Positions 1-8,146 of a DNA stretch of 64,000 bases are shown here, piece after piece (position 1 is the stretch's first letter; the number at the start of each line of letters is the position of its first letter). Under the pieces are notes generated by a model that did no database searches, had not been told where the DNA came from, and was given only the letters and a program-made list of their open reading frames with translations. A program made the translations under genes and the position numbers. The DNA comes from DASUAS01 sp963809795 (GTDB lineage Bacteria > Actinomycetota > Acidimicrobiia > IMCC26256 > DASPTH01): assembly GCA_963809795.1 (NCBI GenBank), contig CAWELN010000014.1, forward strand, positions 1 through 64,000, in the 5' to 3' direction.

Positions 1-340
1 CACCCTCCGTGCCCACACGGCGTCCAAGATCATCAGCGAAGTGCTCGCTGAGATCGACTCCGAGACCTCGACTCGTACAGGAACGCCGTTCATCGTCGTC
101 CTCGATGAGTTCGCCTCGACGGCTCGGGTCCGTATGGGGCGCGTCGAACGCGAGCCGCCGTTGTCGGCCTTCGCTCGGCGAACCGGAGCACAACCGCAGG
201 GCGATCATGGCGCGCTCGTACTCGCTGACGGGTCCGAGGACCTGGCGAATCAGCTTCCGGGACGGGTGTGCGTCTGATTCCTCAAGCGAGAGGACTGGCG
301 TGAACGGGCGACGAACTCGACGGCCCAGCTACCCCATAAG
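1..340 (-). pseudogene. Decayed serine recombinase (resolvase/integrase) remnant
   Basis: The minus strand from about 315 down to 200 reads in one frame as a stretch containing SLEESDAHPSRKLIRQ followed by VLGPVSEYERAMIALRL. This closely resembles the end of the catalytic domain and the long E helix of serine recombinases (typical family form: R-K-L-I-R-Q-V-L-G-A-V-A-E-Y-E-R-A). Beyond that the similarity hops frames: KADNGG in one frame, then LAFDAPHTD and RGELIEDDDE in another, which fit the family's linker before the DNA-binding domain. An in-frame stop lies just upstream near 325, so no complete protein can be made. The family assignment is from residue patterns only. The gene may continue beyond the left edge of the window. 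Confidence 0.6.
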
Positions 341-387
341 CCGGGGTCGATGTCCTATCGCCTGCAGCCGCGGACGAACCTGCCGCG

Positions 388-693
388 TCACGTCGACCTG
401 TGCTGGGTATGGAACGTCTGGACCTCGAACGTCATCTCCTCGGGTGTACCGGGCAGGCCTTGTTCGACATTGGCCAGACCGGGCAGCAATGTGTTGTCCC
501 GGAAGCGCTCCCACGAGGCTTGCGAGTCGTGCACAGCGACGATCAGCCAGCCATCGTCGGTTGGCCCCGCGAGATGCAGCAGCTGGCCCTCGGGCAAGGC
601 CTTGCCGTCATCGGGATGAACGACCTTCAGCGCGTTCTCGTACTGCTCGCGTGTGCCGCCCTGGAAGCGGTGGATGATTCCGAATGTCGCCAT
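388..693 (-). CDS. Small protein, possible dimeric alpha/beta-barrel (ABM-like)
   Basis: A 101-residue protein starting at ATG with a very strong ribosome binding site (AAAGGAGGT) about nine bases upstream. It opens with MATFGIIHRFQGGTREQYE and contains a region rich in HPDDGKALPEGQLLHLAGPT. The pattern of a short beta strand, a helix with tyrosine and glutamate, and a later strand (DGWLIVAVHDSQASWERF) resembles the small monooxygenase-like ferredoxin folds often found as stress or catabolic accessory proteins. It has no signal peptide or membrane segment. It stands alone between the recombinase remnant and the amidohydrolase at 997. The function is not known; the fold is inferred from secondary-structure pattern only. 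Confidence 0.65.
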   Translation of the reverse strand: MATFGIIHRFQGGTREQYENALKVVHPDDGKALPEGQLLHLAGPTDDGWLIVAVHDSQASWERFRDNTLLPGLANVEQGLPGTPEEMTFEVQTFHTQHRST

Positions 694-996
694 GGTGATC
701 GACCTCCTTTCTGCCGTGCCGCGACCCGGTCACCGACCCGCGCTGTCGGGCGGCATCGTGAACCGGCGCTCGTGCAGCTAGGCAGGACTGTGGCCCAAGA
801 TCGGGCAACCAGCAAATGTGAGGGGTCGTGAGTTGCTGATTGCCGCACCACGACCTGACTGGCGCAAGCAACCGATGCTCACTCGCCTGACTTGAGCGCG
901 GAAGGCCATCAGTGAAGAAGCGAGCCGTATCAAGGGGCTGGGTGAGAGCACTCGTTGTCCCGTGGAGTAGCCGAACCTCATGTAGACCGCGTCGGC
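694..996. other. Intergenic region without a supported gene
   Basis: Reading both strands, I find no convincing protein in these 303 bases. The right end follows the stop of the amidohydrolase at 997. The left end carries the strong Shine-Dalgarno and presumably the promoter of the small gene at 388-693. Base composition is lower in GC than in the flanking genes, consistent with the general character of the first 3.6 kb. Confidence 0.5.
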
Positions 997-2214
997 CTAG
1001 AGGTCGTAGAGGGCGACGGCGTTGCCGCCGGCGATCTGTCGCTGCTGCTCTTCGTCGAGATCGTCGATGGACTCGTACAGCTCGTCGGTGGTGCCGGGGA
1101 ACTTCGCGTCGGGGTGCGGGTAGTCCGACGCCCAGATGATGCGGTCGGCACCGACGAGGGGCGAACGAGCGGTGAACGCAAGCGTTGACTCGTCGGCGTC
1201 GAAGCTGATCCAGCCCTGGCGGCGGAAGTACTCCGACGGAGCCATCTTCAGGAGTGGCACGTCGGGCTTGAACAACGGCACCTCGGCATGGTGGTCGAGG
1301 CGCTCGAGCCAGGGCACGAGCCACCCTCCGTTGGCCTCGAGGAAGATCAGCCGCAGCTCGGGGTAGCGCTCGCACACCCCGCCGGCGAGCAAGAACGCCA
1401 TCGAGCTCATCATGTCGAAGGGATTCGACAATGCCTGGCTGAAGTAGATGTTGTCGATGCCGATGCCGCTGCCGGCCTCCTCGGTGGATCGCATGAACGC
1501 CGGCGCGGTCTCGTGGACCTGGTGGAGGTGCATCCCGATGCAGGCGCCCGGCAGGCGCGAATCGAGGAACGGGTGGAGGCCGAGGGGAAGGCCGGTGTCG
1601 CAGGCGGCCTGCCAGATCGGGTCGTACACGGAGTGGTTGAACGGCTTCCAGTCGGCGGTCGGGTTCGGCCGGATGAATGCCGCCACGATGCCCGGGAGCG
1701 TCGCCGCGCGTCGCAACTCTGCTGCTGCGAGCTCGAGGTCTTGCTGAGGAAGCAACGCGGCACCGAACAGTTTGCCCTCACCCTCGCTCACGTGGTCGGA
1801 CAACCAGTCGTTGTACGCACGGCACTGCGCGTTCGCGAATTCGACGTCTTTGTACGCCTGGATGCCCAGGAGCTGGGTGGGATAGAGCACCGACATGTCG
1901 ATGTCGTCGGCGTGCATGTCGTCGAGCCGCGCCTTGGCGTTGTACGCAGCGGGCCGGACCTCGGTGTAGCGCAGCTCGCCCCTCATGGCACGCTGGCAGT
2001 CTTCGTCGCTCATGCCGGCGGTGCCGGAGACCGAGGCGAGGTTGGCGGGGCTCCGTACACCGTCCCACATCAGCCATTCCGTGCCGTCGGAGTCGGTCTC
2101 GATGTGCCAAATCCGGTCTCGGTACTCCTTCGGTGCGTAGTCGAGCATGCCGGTCGGGTGCTCCAGGACGTGCCCGTCGGAGTCGACGAAACGCAGGTCA
2201 CTCTTAGCGGCCAT
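997..2214 (-). CDS. Amidohydrolase family protein (PF04909/ACMSD-like)
   Basis: A 405-residue TIM-barrel metal hydrolase/decarboxylase of the amidohydrolase-2 type. The N-terminal metal-binding strand reads VDSDGHVLEHP, a central ligand appears in LGLHPFLDS, and the C-terminal acid is in IIWASDYPHPD; these match the expected H, H and D positions. The ATG at 2214 has the SD-like GAAGGGGGA; the open frame extends 35 codons further upstream but that part has no family similarity. In this family such proteins hydrolyse or decarboxylate ring-fission or lactone-like acids, but the substrate cannot be read from sequence. It is divergent from the CMD-like gene at 2321, with about 106 bp between them. 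Three more members of the family lie in this window. Confidence 0.85.
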   Translation of the reverse strand: MAAKSDLRFVDSDGHVLEHPTGMLDYAPKEYRDRIWHIETDSDGTEWLMWDGVRSPANLASVSGTAGMSDEDCQRAMRGELRYTEVRPAAYNAKARLDDMHADDIDMSVLYPTQLLGIQAYKDVEFANAQCRAYNDWLSDHVSEGEGKLFGAALLPQQDLELAAAELRRAATLPGIVAAFIRPNPTADWKPFNHSVYDPIWQAACDTGLPLGLHPFLDSRLPGACIGMHLHQVHETAPAFMRSTEEAGSGIGIDNIYFSQALSNPFDMMSSMAFLLAGGVCERYPELRLIFLEANGGWLVPWLERLDHHAEVPLFKPDVPLLKMAPSEYFRRQGWISFDADESTLAFTARSPLVGADRIIWASDYPHPDAKFPGTTDELYESIDDLDEEQQRQIAGGNAVALYDL

Positions 2215-2320
2215 GACAATCCCCCTTCGGCGCAGGCGGCGGACCGCCCGCACGTCGGGCGAGACCTTCGACCCGCGCGATGCTGCCGCGAGCGTGACGG
2301 CAACGCAAGGGAGGCCCACG

Positions 2321-2638
2321 ATGAACGACTACCTGCCACTCGCCTACCGCGATTTCCGAGCCACCTACCCGGAAGTCGCCAACACCTTGGATCAACTCGG
2401 GCAAGCCGCCGACGAGGCCGGCCCGCTCGACGAGCGCACCCGACGGCTTGTGCATCTCGGTATCGCGATCGGCGCGGTCGCGGAAGGGGCGGTGCGGTCG
2501 AATGTCCGCAAGGCCCTCGATGCGGGAGCGTCCGTCGACGAGATCCGCCAGGTCTCGCTGCTGGCGATCACCACGAGCGGGTTTCCCACGGCCATCGCCG
2601 GCCTGGGATGGACCGAGGAAGTCCTCGCCGCACCGTGA
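2321..2638 (+). CDS. Carboxymuconolactone decarboxylase/AhpD-fold protein lacking catalytic cysteines
   Basis: A 105-residue all-helical protein starting at ATG 2321 after AAGGGAGG. The segment RTRRLVHLGIAIGAVAEGAV and the following VRKALDAGASVDEIRQV match the CMD domain, where the second helix normally carries a C-x2-C-x3-H motif. Here that position reads EGAVRSNVRK, with no cysteine in the protein, so peroxidase activity of the AhpD type is unlikely. It is probably a non-redox CMD protein. The stop overlaps the GTG start of the DUF971 gene by four bases, so the two are likely translated together. It is divergent from the amidohydrolase, suggesting a shared pathway, which is inference. Confidence 0.8.
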   Translation: MNDYLPLAYRDFRATYPEVANTLDQLGQAADEAGPLDERTRRLVHLGIAIGAVAEGAVRSNVRKALDAGASVDEIRQVSLLAITTSGFPTAIAGLGWTEEVLAAP

Positions 2639-2943
2639 GCCGTGCGCCCATCACGATCGACGTGCAACGCGACAGTGGTCTGATCCTCACCTGGGCCGAT
2701 GGCGCGACCAGTCGCTTCGGTCTCGAGGAGCTCCGCCAACACTGCCCGTGCGCCGAGTGTCGAACTCGACGGGAACGCAACCTGCCTGTGTGGCCGCTGG
2801 CGTCCTCACCGCAGCCGCTGCGCATCATCGACGCCAAACTCGTCGGCGCCTGGGGCATGAGCATCACGTGGAACGACGGACACTCCACCGGTATCTACAG
2901 CTGGGAGCTGCTCGGCCCGGAGGAACCGACCGATCCGTCGTAA
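2635..2943 (+). CDS. DUF971 domain protein
   Basis: A 102-residue protein beginning at GTG 2635 that overlaps the preceding stop (GTGA). It contains LILTWADGATSRFGLEELR followed by HCPCAECRTRRE, the cysteine-bearing signature of DUF971, and ends with SITWNDGHSTGIYSWELL. This fold is the N-terminal domain of gamma-butyrobetaine hydroxylase and also occurs as a small stand-alone protein next to Fe-S and metabolic genes. The long open frame that continues upstream into the antisense of the amidohydrolase is not coding. The exact role is unknown. Confidence 0.85.
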   Translation: MSRAPITIDVQRDSGLILTWADGATSRFGLEELRQHCPCAECRTRRERNLPVWPLASSPQPLRIIDAKLVGAWGMSITWNDGHSTGIYSWELLGPEEPTDPS

Positions 2944-3551
2944 GACTCGACGGCCGCTACCCCCTCAGCCTGAAATCACCACCCTCGCCGCGACCCTCCA
3001 AGCTGAGCTGATGGCGGTTGTCAGTCTTAATGCGTCATCTTCGTCACGCGCATTGACGACCAGTTCTGCGCTTTGCGTCCGGGGACACTGCGAATCCGAT
3101 ATCGCAAGGGCGCGTCTACCTCCATGAGCTCGAGCGCGGAACTCAGTAGATGAGCGCCTTGATAGTGCGCACCCGGTCAGCGCACAGATCAGCGCACCGA
3201 ACGTCACCGGTCCGCCGCGCGGTGGTAGCGCAGAACGCACTTCGGCGCTCGGTTCGCCGCGTGCTCGCCAACGGGCGGCGGTAGCGCAGAATGGCCGCGA
3301 TGCGCTCGGCTGGCCACCGAAATCGCCGCGCCAGAACAACGCGGAGCAGCGCCCATTAACGCCGGGGCCAGGTCACTGTGCGCAATTTTGGCCTCCCGCG
3401 GCGGCGCACGCTGCGTAAGCTCAGGGCGGTTTGTCAATCCATCCGTCAATCCAACGAGTCGCACTTGTTGGATCGGCAGCGGAGCAGCGGACGAAACGAG
3501 CAGCTAAACAGCACTCTCGATCACCACGCAGACGCTATGGACGGCCCAAAT
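2944..3551. other. Gene-poor region at probable element edge
   Basis: About 600 bases with no credible protein; the longest frame (minus strand, about 124 codons) has no recognisable pattern. The GC content is visibly lower than in the neighbours. A 17-bp sequence, GCGGTGGTAGCGCAGAA at 3219-3235, recurs with one change at 3275-3291. The region ends at the tRNA-Arg 3' fragment, as expected for the terminal non-coding part of an integrated element. Confidence 0.5.
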
Positions 3552-3598
3552 CGGCCTCCGGAGCCGTGTGCGCAGGTTCGAGTCCTGCCGAGGGCGCC
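3552..3598 (+). other. Displaced 3' half of a tRNA-Arg(CCG) gene, candidate attachment site
   Basis: From 3552 the bases fold as the 3' part of a tRNA: anticodon stem-loop with loop CTCCGGA (U33, anticodon CCG, G37), a four-base variable loop GTGC, T arm GCAGG-TTCGAGT-CCTGC, and the 3' acceptor strand CGAGGGC. The 5' acceptor strand that should pair (GCCCTCG) and the D arm are absent upstream, so this is not a complete tRNA. A tRNA 3' end left beside a gene-poor region is the classical footprint of site-specific integration, with the intact tRNA expected to the left of this window. That placement is inference. Confidence 0.65.
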
Positions 3599-3641
3599 CC
3601 ACCACCGAGCCCAGTGTGCGCAGGTTCGAGTCCTGCCGAGG
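3566..3641 (+). repeat. Two perfect 28-bp direct repeats of the tRNA-Arg T-arm/acceptor segment
   Basis: The 28 bases at 3566-3593 recur exactly at 3614-3641, 48 bp apart. Each copy spans the variable loop, the whole T arm (GCAGGTTCGAGTCCTGC) and the start of the acceptor strand. The second copy lacks the anticodon stem-loop. Tandem partial tRNA ends fit two rounds of integration or an accretion event at the same target. Confidence 0.75.
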
Positions 3642-3679
3642 ACGCCGAGATCGTCGACCTCTCAGAGGGGGCGATCGGA

Positions 3680-5016
3680 TCAGTCGAACCGCTGCGTCGG
3701 GAAATGGGCAACCATGCTCGATCCCGCGGGACCGAGTTGCATGTGCACTCGCAGGTTGCGCCGATGGAAGAGCTCGACGAGCGTCCGGTCATGCGCGCCG
3801 GTGGTCGCGTCGGCCAAGACGAACCGTTCGAGTGCCTCGTCGCCCTCCCACCACGTCTCGGGTCGGCACCCGAGCACCGGCACGAGGTCGTCGAGGTCGG
3901 CTTCGACGACCGCATCGCCGATCTCGTCCACGCGCTGGAGATGGCGCGTCATCCGGAACGCGAGACGAAGGTCGTACTGCAACTGTGCGTCGTCGGTGTG
4001 CACGGCTCGCATCGCACGCACGAGATGAGCGTGGGTGTTCGTCTGACGCGTCCGACGCGCTTCGGGAGTCTCGACCGTCGGGAGCTCGATGTCGAGATAC
4101 TCACCGAGGGCTTCGGTCGCGTGCAGGTTGGTCTCACTGTTCCACTGCATGTTGTTCATGAGGTCGGTCTCCGCTACCGGATCGAGGACCGCCGCGCCGA
4201 ACATCAGCTGGTTGCTCAGGGTTCCCGCGAAATGGTGACGCTTGATTGCTTCGAGGTCGACGGGTGAACCCGTCAACGACTCGTAGCGCCCGTAGAGCTG
4301 GGCGAAGTTGCCGAACGGGATGAGGGTGTCGCGCATGCGCCAGATCGCCAGGTCGACCATCGGGTCGCCGACGTGCCCGAACTCGAGGTCGAGGATCGCG
4401 ACCAGGTGGCCGTCGGCGTGGTGGAACTGGCCCGAGTCCCACACCACGCCAGCTTCTCGTCCCTGGCTGTCGGGGAGGTGCCGGTGGAGCCAGCCGAGGC
4501 AGAACTCCATGAACGGATCGGGGTGCCGCTTCGTCGCCCGGAAGAGCCGCTCGAGCTGGCGATGGCCCGACCATCGCGGACTGCGACGGCGACTCGGCGC
4601 GTCGGACACCGGCCGCCACGAACTGGTCGATGTCCAGCGCATGGAGACGCGCGAGCACCTGGAGGTACTCGTCGACCACCACGTCGCGCTCGTCATCGGG
4701 GACGCCGGCGAAGTCGGGACGTCCCGGCACCAGCTCCATGACCATGGCGCCGAGCTCGTCGAGCCAGCCGTGCAGCTTCGGCACGGGGATGTCGTTGGCT
4801 TCGAGCACCGCGTGGAAGCGCATCTCGTGCTCGAGCGGGAACACCATCGTGTCGACCCGCTCGGCGCGGACCACGAGGTTCAGCGGCTGGCCGTCCCGCG
4901 TCGTCTCCACGAACCAGGTGGGTCGCCATCGCCGTTGCCGGGTGACGGATCCGACGCGCGCGCCCGAGCTGTCGTTCGACGGCCGAGGCCACAACGTCGT
5001 TGGTCGGGATTCCCAT
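3680..5016 (-). CDS. Phosphotransferase family protein (APH/choline-kinase-like), frame broken twice
   Basis: A kinase-fold protein of about 445 residues. The N-terminal lobe contains TWFVETTRDGQPLNLVVRAE and the hinge VMELVPGRPDF. The C-lobe has the second acidic motif in AILDLEFGHVGDPMVDLAIW. ATG 5016 is preceded by GGAGGA. The frame is interrupted within the CG-rich run at 4954-4965 and again near 4560-4575; each break behaves as one extra base, and removing a base from GGG at the second site gives a smooth MVGHRQLERLF. In catabolic actinobacteria these proteins often sit beside acyl-CoA dehydrogenases. Whether the gene is dead or the breaks are sequence errors cannot be decided here. The C-terminal 130 residues appear unusually long for the family. 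Confidence 0.7.
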
Positions 5017-5056
5017 GAGTCCTCCGTCAGTACGGGCCCGGGACCGCGCCGAGACC

Positions 5057-6049
5057 TCAGCGACCATCACCGATGGTCACGACTGCTCGCCCCATCACCT
5101 GGCGATCGCCCAGCGCGTCGTAGGCGTGGGTGATGTCCGCGGCATCGAAGACCGCGCCGACGACGGGGTGCGCGTCGCGCCGGGTGAGCACGTCGAGGAC
5201 GCGCCGGCGGCTCGCGGCCACGAGTTCCGGGCGCTGTTCGATCCAACTCGTCAGGTGGAGTCCCATGACCGACAACGACCGGAACCAGAGCTTGGCCAGG
5301 CCGATGCGGTTCGGAGCGGCGCCCGACGATGCTCCGACGGTGACGAGGCGACCGAACGCGCCGAGGCAGGCCAGGCTCGAGTCGAACGCCTCGCCCCCGA
5401 CGGATTCGAGGGCGAGGTCGGCGCCGCGACCGTCGGTGACCTCCTCGACCACGTCGCGGAGGTCGTCGTAGCCGGCGCCGGCGGTCGCCCCGAGGCTGCG
5501 GGCGAAGTCGCGACGGTTCGCCGAACCCGCGGTACCGATGATCTCGCGCGCGCCGTGTGCGCGCGCGAGTTGCACCGCGGCGCTCCCGAAGCCGCCGGCG
5601 GCGGCTTGCACCACGACCACCTCGCCGGCGTCGAGCCGCCCCATGGTGAACAAGGCGGCGTCGGCGGTGAAGAACGACGACGGCACCGCGGCCGCTTCGG
5701 CATCGGTGAGGTGCGCGGGCACCCGGTCGAACCACGTTGCCGGCGCGGCCACCAGCTCGGCCAACGCGCCCCCTCGGGGGAGCAACCCGAAGATCCGGTC
5801 GCCGATGGCGTAGTCGACGGACGGTCGGCAGTCCCCGAAGCCGACGACCTCGCCGACGAATTCGTGCCCCGGGACGAAGGGGCCGGACGGGCCGCCGGAG
5901 TACTTCCCCTGGGCCTGGAGCACGTCGCCCCACGCCAGCCCCACCGCGGTGATCCGCACCAGGACGTCGCCGGCCTGCGCCTCCGCTCGAGCGACCGGCG
6001 ACCACCGGGGCCGATCGGTGCCCGACGGATCGATCACCAGCGCGTTCAT
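5057..6049 (-). CDS. MDR-family NADPH:quinone oxidoreductase-like protein
   Basis: A 330-residue zinc-independent medium-chain dehydrogenase/reductase. The N-terminal GroES-like domain contains FVPGHEFVGEVVGFG. The Rossmann motif is in VVVQAAAGGFGSAAVQLARA, followed by the conserved ESVGGEAF segment. No structural-zinc cysteine cluster is present, so a quinone oxidoreductase or enoyl reductase role is likely. ATG 6049 is chosen; ATG 6061 is equally open and would add four residues. The 17-bp palindrome at 6076-6092 lies immediately upstream, placing the gene in the proposed regulon. The kinase-like gene at 3680-5016 follows 40 bp downstream. Confidence 0.85.
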   Translation of the reverse strand: MNALVIDPSGTDRPRWSPVARAEAQAGDVLVRITAVGLAWGDVLQAQGKYSGGPSGPFVPGHEFVGEVVGFGDCRPSVDYAIGDRIFGLLPRGGALAELVAAPATWFDRVPAHLTDAEAAAVPSSFFTADAALFTMGRLDAGEVVVVQAAAGGFGSAAVQLARAHGAREIIGTAGSANRRDFARSLGATAGAGYDDLRDVVEEVTDGRGADLALESVGGEAFDSSLACLGAFGRLVTVGASSGAAPNRIGLAKLWFRSLSVMGLHLTSWIEQRPELVAASRRRVLDVLTRRDAHPVVGAVFDAADITHAYDALGDRQVMGRAVVTIGDGR

Positions 6050-6075
6050 GGTGCAATCCATGGCTCGGAGGTTAG

Positions 6076-6092
6076 CGATGAATCATTCATCG
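6076..6092. promoter_or_regulatory. Palindromic operator, site 1
   Basis: CGATGAATCATTCATCG is a perfect inverted repeat around a single central base. It lies 26 bp upstream of the oxidoreductase ATG at 6049 and is the most symmetrical member of the recurring CG-N13-CG family in this window. Confidence 0.7.
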
Positions 6093-6128
6093 TTCCAGCG
6101 CCGACGGGCACGATGCTGCGGCGGCCCG

Positions 6129-7338
6129 TCACCACGCGGCGCCGGACGCCTTGGCCTCGATGATGCGGTCCCAGTCCCAGCCGAGGGACAGCAGGATCTC
6201 GTCGGTGTCGCTCCCGAAGCCGGGCCCGGGCCCGAGCGCAGGCGGTGTGCGGTCGAACTGGATCGGGTTCGCGATGAGCGGGATCTCCCGACCCTCTCCG
6301 TAGTCGATCCGCTGGATGAACCCGTTGGCCTCCGCCTGCGGATCCCGGAGCAGCTCGGAGACCTTCTTGACGACGTCCCACTGCCCCCGCTGCGCGGACA
6401 GGATCGGGATCCACTCGGCCAGGGTCTTCGTCTTGAACGTCTGGTCGAGCGCGACGACTGCGTCGGGGATGTGCGCGGCGCGCTCCGAACCGGTGGCGAA
6501 CCGCGCGTCCGCCGCGAGATCGCTGCGTCCGATCGCTTCGCAGAACGGCGCCCAGTAGAGATCGGGCTGCAGCATGCAGAGCGCGATCCACCGTCCGTCG
6601 CTCGTCTGGTACGTGTTCACGAGGGGGTTGGGCGTGGTCTGGCGCGTCACCTTCGGCATCTCGTCGAGACCGGCGACCGCGGCGCCGATCGTCGCCATCT
6701 GCATCGCCCACATCGCGGTGCCGAGCAAGGAGCCGTCGACGAGCGTCGCCTTCGCCGGTCTTCTCCTTCTGCGCGAGCGCGGCGGCGATACCGCCCGCCA
6801 ACGCCATCCCGCTCAACGCGTCGCCGAACGCGCCCGACGGCATCCCGAGCGGTTCGGCTCCCTCCGGCGTCACCGACGCCGACACCGAACCGCGTGACCA
6901 GAAGCTGATCGCGTCGTAGCCGCCTTTCCGTGCTTCGGGTCCCCGCGCGCCCTGCCCGGTGCCACTGGCGTAGATGATCCTCGGATTCACCTCTCGGATC
7001 GTCTCGTCGTCGATCCGCAGCTTCTCGCGCGCAGTGGGGAGCAAGCTGGTCAGGAACACGTCCGCGGTCGCGGCCAGTTCGTGCACGATCTCCTGCCCGC
7101 CGGTCTGGTTGAGATCGAGCGCGATGTCGCGCTTGCCGCGGTTGAACATCTCCCACGAGTACGCGATGCCGTCGACCGGCGCGACACCGCCGAACGTGAG
7201 GGCGCGGATCGGGTCGCCGGTCGGTGCCTCGACCTTGATGACCTCGGCACCCCAGTCGGCCAACACGGCGCCGGCCGAGGGGACGAACGCCCACATCGAC
7301 ACCTCGATGACGCGGGTACCTCGGAGGGGCTGGTTCAT
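6129..7338 (-). CDS. CaiB/BaiF family (class III) CoA transferase, one frame break
   Basis: About 402 residues. The N-terminus MNQPLRGTRVIEVSMWAFVP and the segment LADWGAEVIKVEAPTGDPIR are characteristic of class III CoA transferases. The usual catalytic-aspartate region follows in FNRGKRDIALDLN. The frame shifts by one base near 6735-6755; deleting one G gives TGEGTLVDGSLLGTAMW, exactly the family form, and the rest continues to WDRIIEAKASGAAW. The start at ATG 7338 fits the family. The gene lies downstream of the SDR and the acyl-CoA dehydrogenase on the same strand, and probably transfers CoA between a dicarboxylate-like donor and the pathway acid. The +1 break is probably a sequence error. 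Confidence 0.85.
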
Positions 7339-7420
7339 GGTTGCTCGTTCCTCCGTGCGGGTGGCCTCGTCGGCCTCCGGTGAGTCCAGTGAGTAGATGC
7401 CGTTCAGATCGGTGGTGCGT

Positions 7421-8146
7421 TCACAGACCCCGTCCACCTGCGACGTCGACGGTGGTGCCGGTCACGTAACCGGCGGCGGGCGAACACAACCAGCGGACCG
7501 CCTCGGCGACCTCGACGGGCGCGCCGGGTCGCCCCAAGGGGATCGTCGCGACGCGAGCCGCGATCATGTCCTCGCCGAGGCTCGCCGTCATCGGGGTGTC
7601 GATGAATCCCGGGAGCACCGCGTTCGCGGTGATGCCATACCGCGCACCCTCTCGCGCCGTCACCCGCGTGAGGCCCAGCACCCCGGCCTTCGATGCTGCG
7701 TAGTTCGCCTGCCCGAAGTTCCCGAGCCGCGCCGACATGCTCGAGATGTTCACGATGCGGCCGCCGCCGCTCCGGCCCCGCATGTGACCCAACGCGGCGC
7801 GGGTCACGAGGAACGTGCCTTCGAGGTTGACCTGCACAACCTTGCGGAACGCTTCGAGGCTCATCGTGTGGAGCGGGGCGTCGGCGACGACACCCGCGTT
7901 GTTCACGACGGCATCGAGGCGGCCATGGTCCTCCACGATCCTCGCGATCGCGTCGTCGACCCCCGCTTCGTCGGTGATGTCGAAGGTGAGCACCACCAGC
8001 CTCGCCGCGTCGGGGCAGCTGCTGTCCACGCGCACCGCAGCCCGGTCTCCCGCGATCACGACCCACCCGTCGATCACCAGCGCCGCGCAGATCGCGCCAC
8101 CGATGGCGCCCGCGGCGCCGGTCACCAGCGCGACCGGCGGGTTCAC
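7421..8146 (-). CDS. SDR family oxidoreductase (FabG-like)
   Basis: A classical short-chain dehydrogenase of 241 residues. The cofactor motif GAAGAIGG is near the N-terminus, VNNAGVV in the middle, and the catalytic YAASK about residue 155. The C-terminus VTGTTVDVAGG is typical of 3-oxoacyl or 3-hydroxyacyl-CoA dehydrogenases. The GTG start at 8146 overlaps the stop of the upstream acyl-CoA dehydrogenase by four bases, so translation is coupled. It probably oxidises a hydroxyacyl-CoA or cyclic alcohol in the same pathway, by context. Confidence 0.88.
   Translation of the reverse strand: MNPPVALVTGAAGAIGGAICAALVIDGWVVIAGDRAAVRVDSSCPDAARLVVLTFDITDEAGVDDAIARIVEDHGRLDAVVNNAGVVADAPLHTMSLEAFRKVVQVNLEGTFLVTRAALGHMRGRSGGGRIVNISSMSARLGNFGQANYAASKAGVLGLTRVTAREGARYGITANAVLPGFIDTPMTASLGEDMIAARVATIPLGRPGAPVEVAEAVRWLCSPAAGYVTGTTVDVAGGRGL

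Noticed and set aside
1288..2634. N-terminal extension of the DUF971 gene
   Set aside because: Runs antisense through the amidohydrolase; only the part from GTG 2635 has family similarity.
3219..3291. CRISPR-like short repeats
   Set aside because: Only two 17-bp copies with one mismatch, no regular spacing and no cas genes.
2965..3339. 124-codon minus-strand ORF
   Set aside because: No recognisable motif, poor start context, and located in the low-GC gene-poor stretch.
3525..3598. Complete tRNA-Arg(CCG) gene
   Set aside because: The 3' part is convincing, but there is no D arm and no GCCCTCG 5' acceptor strand at the right distance.
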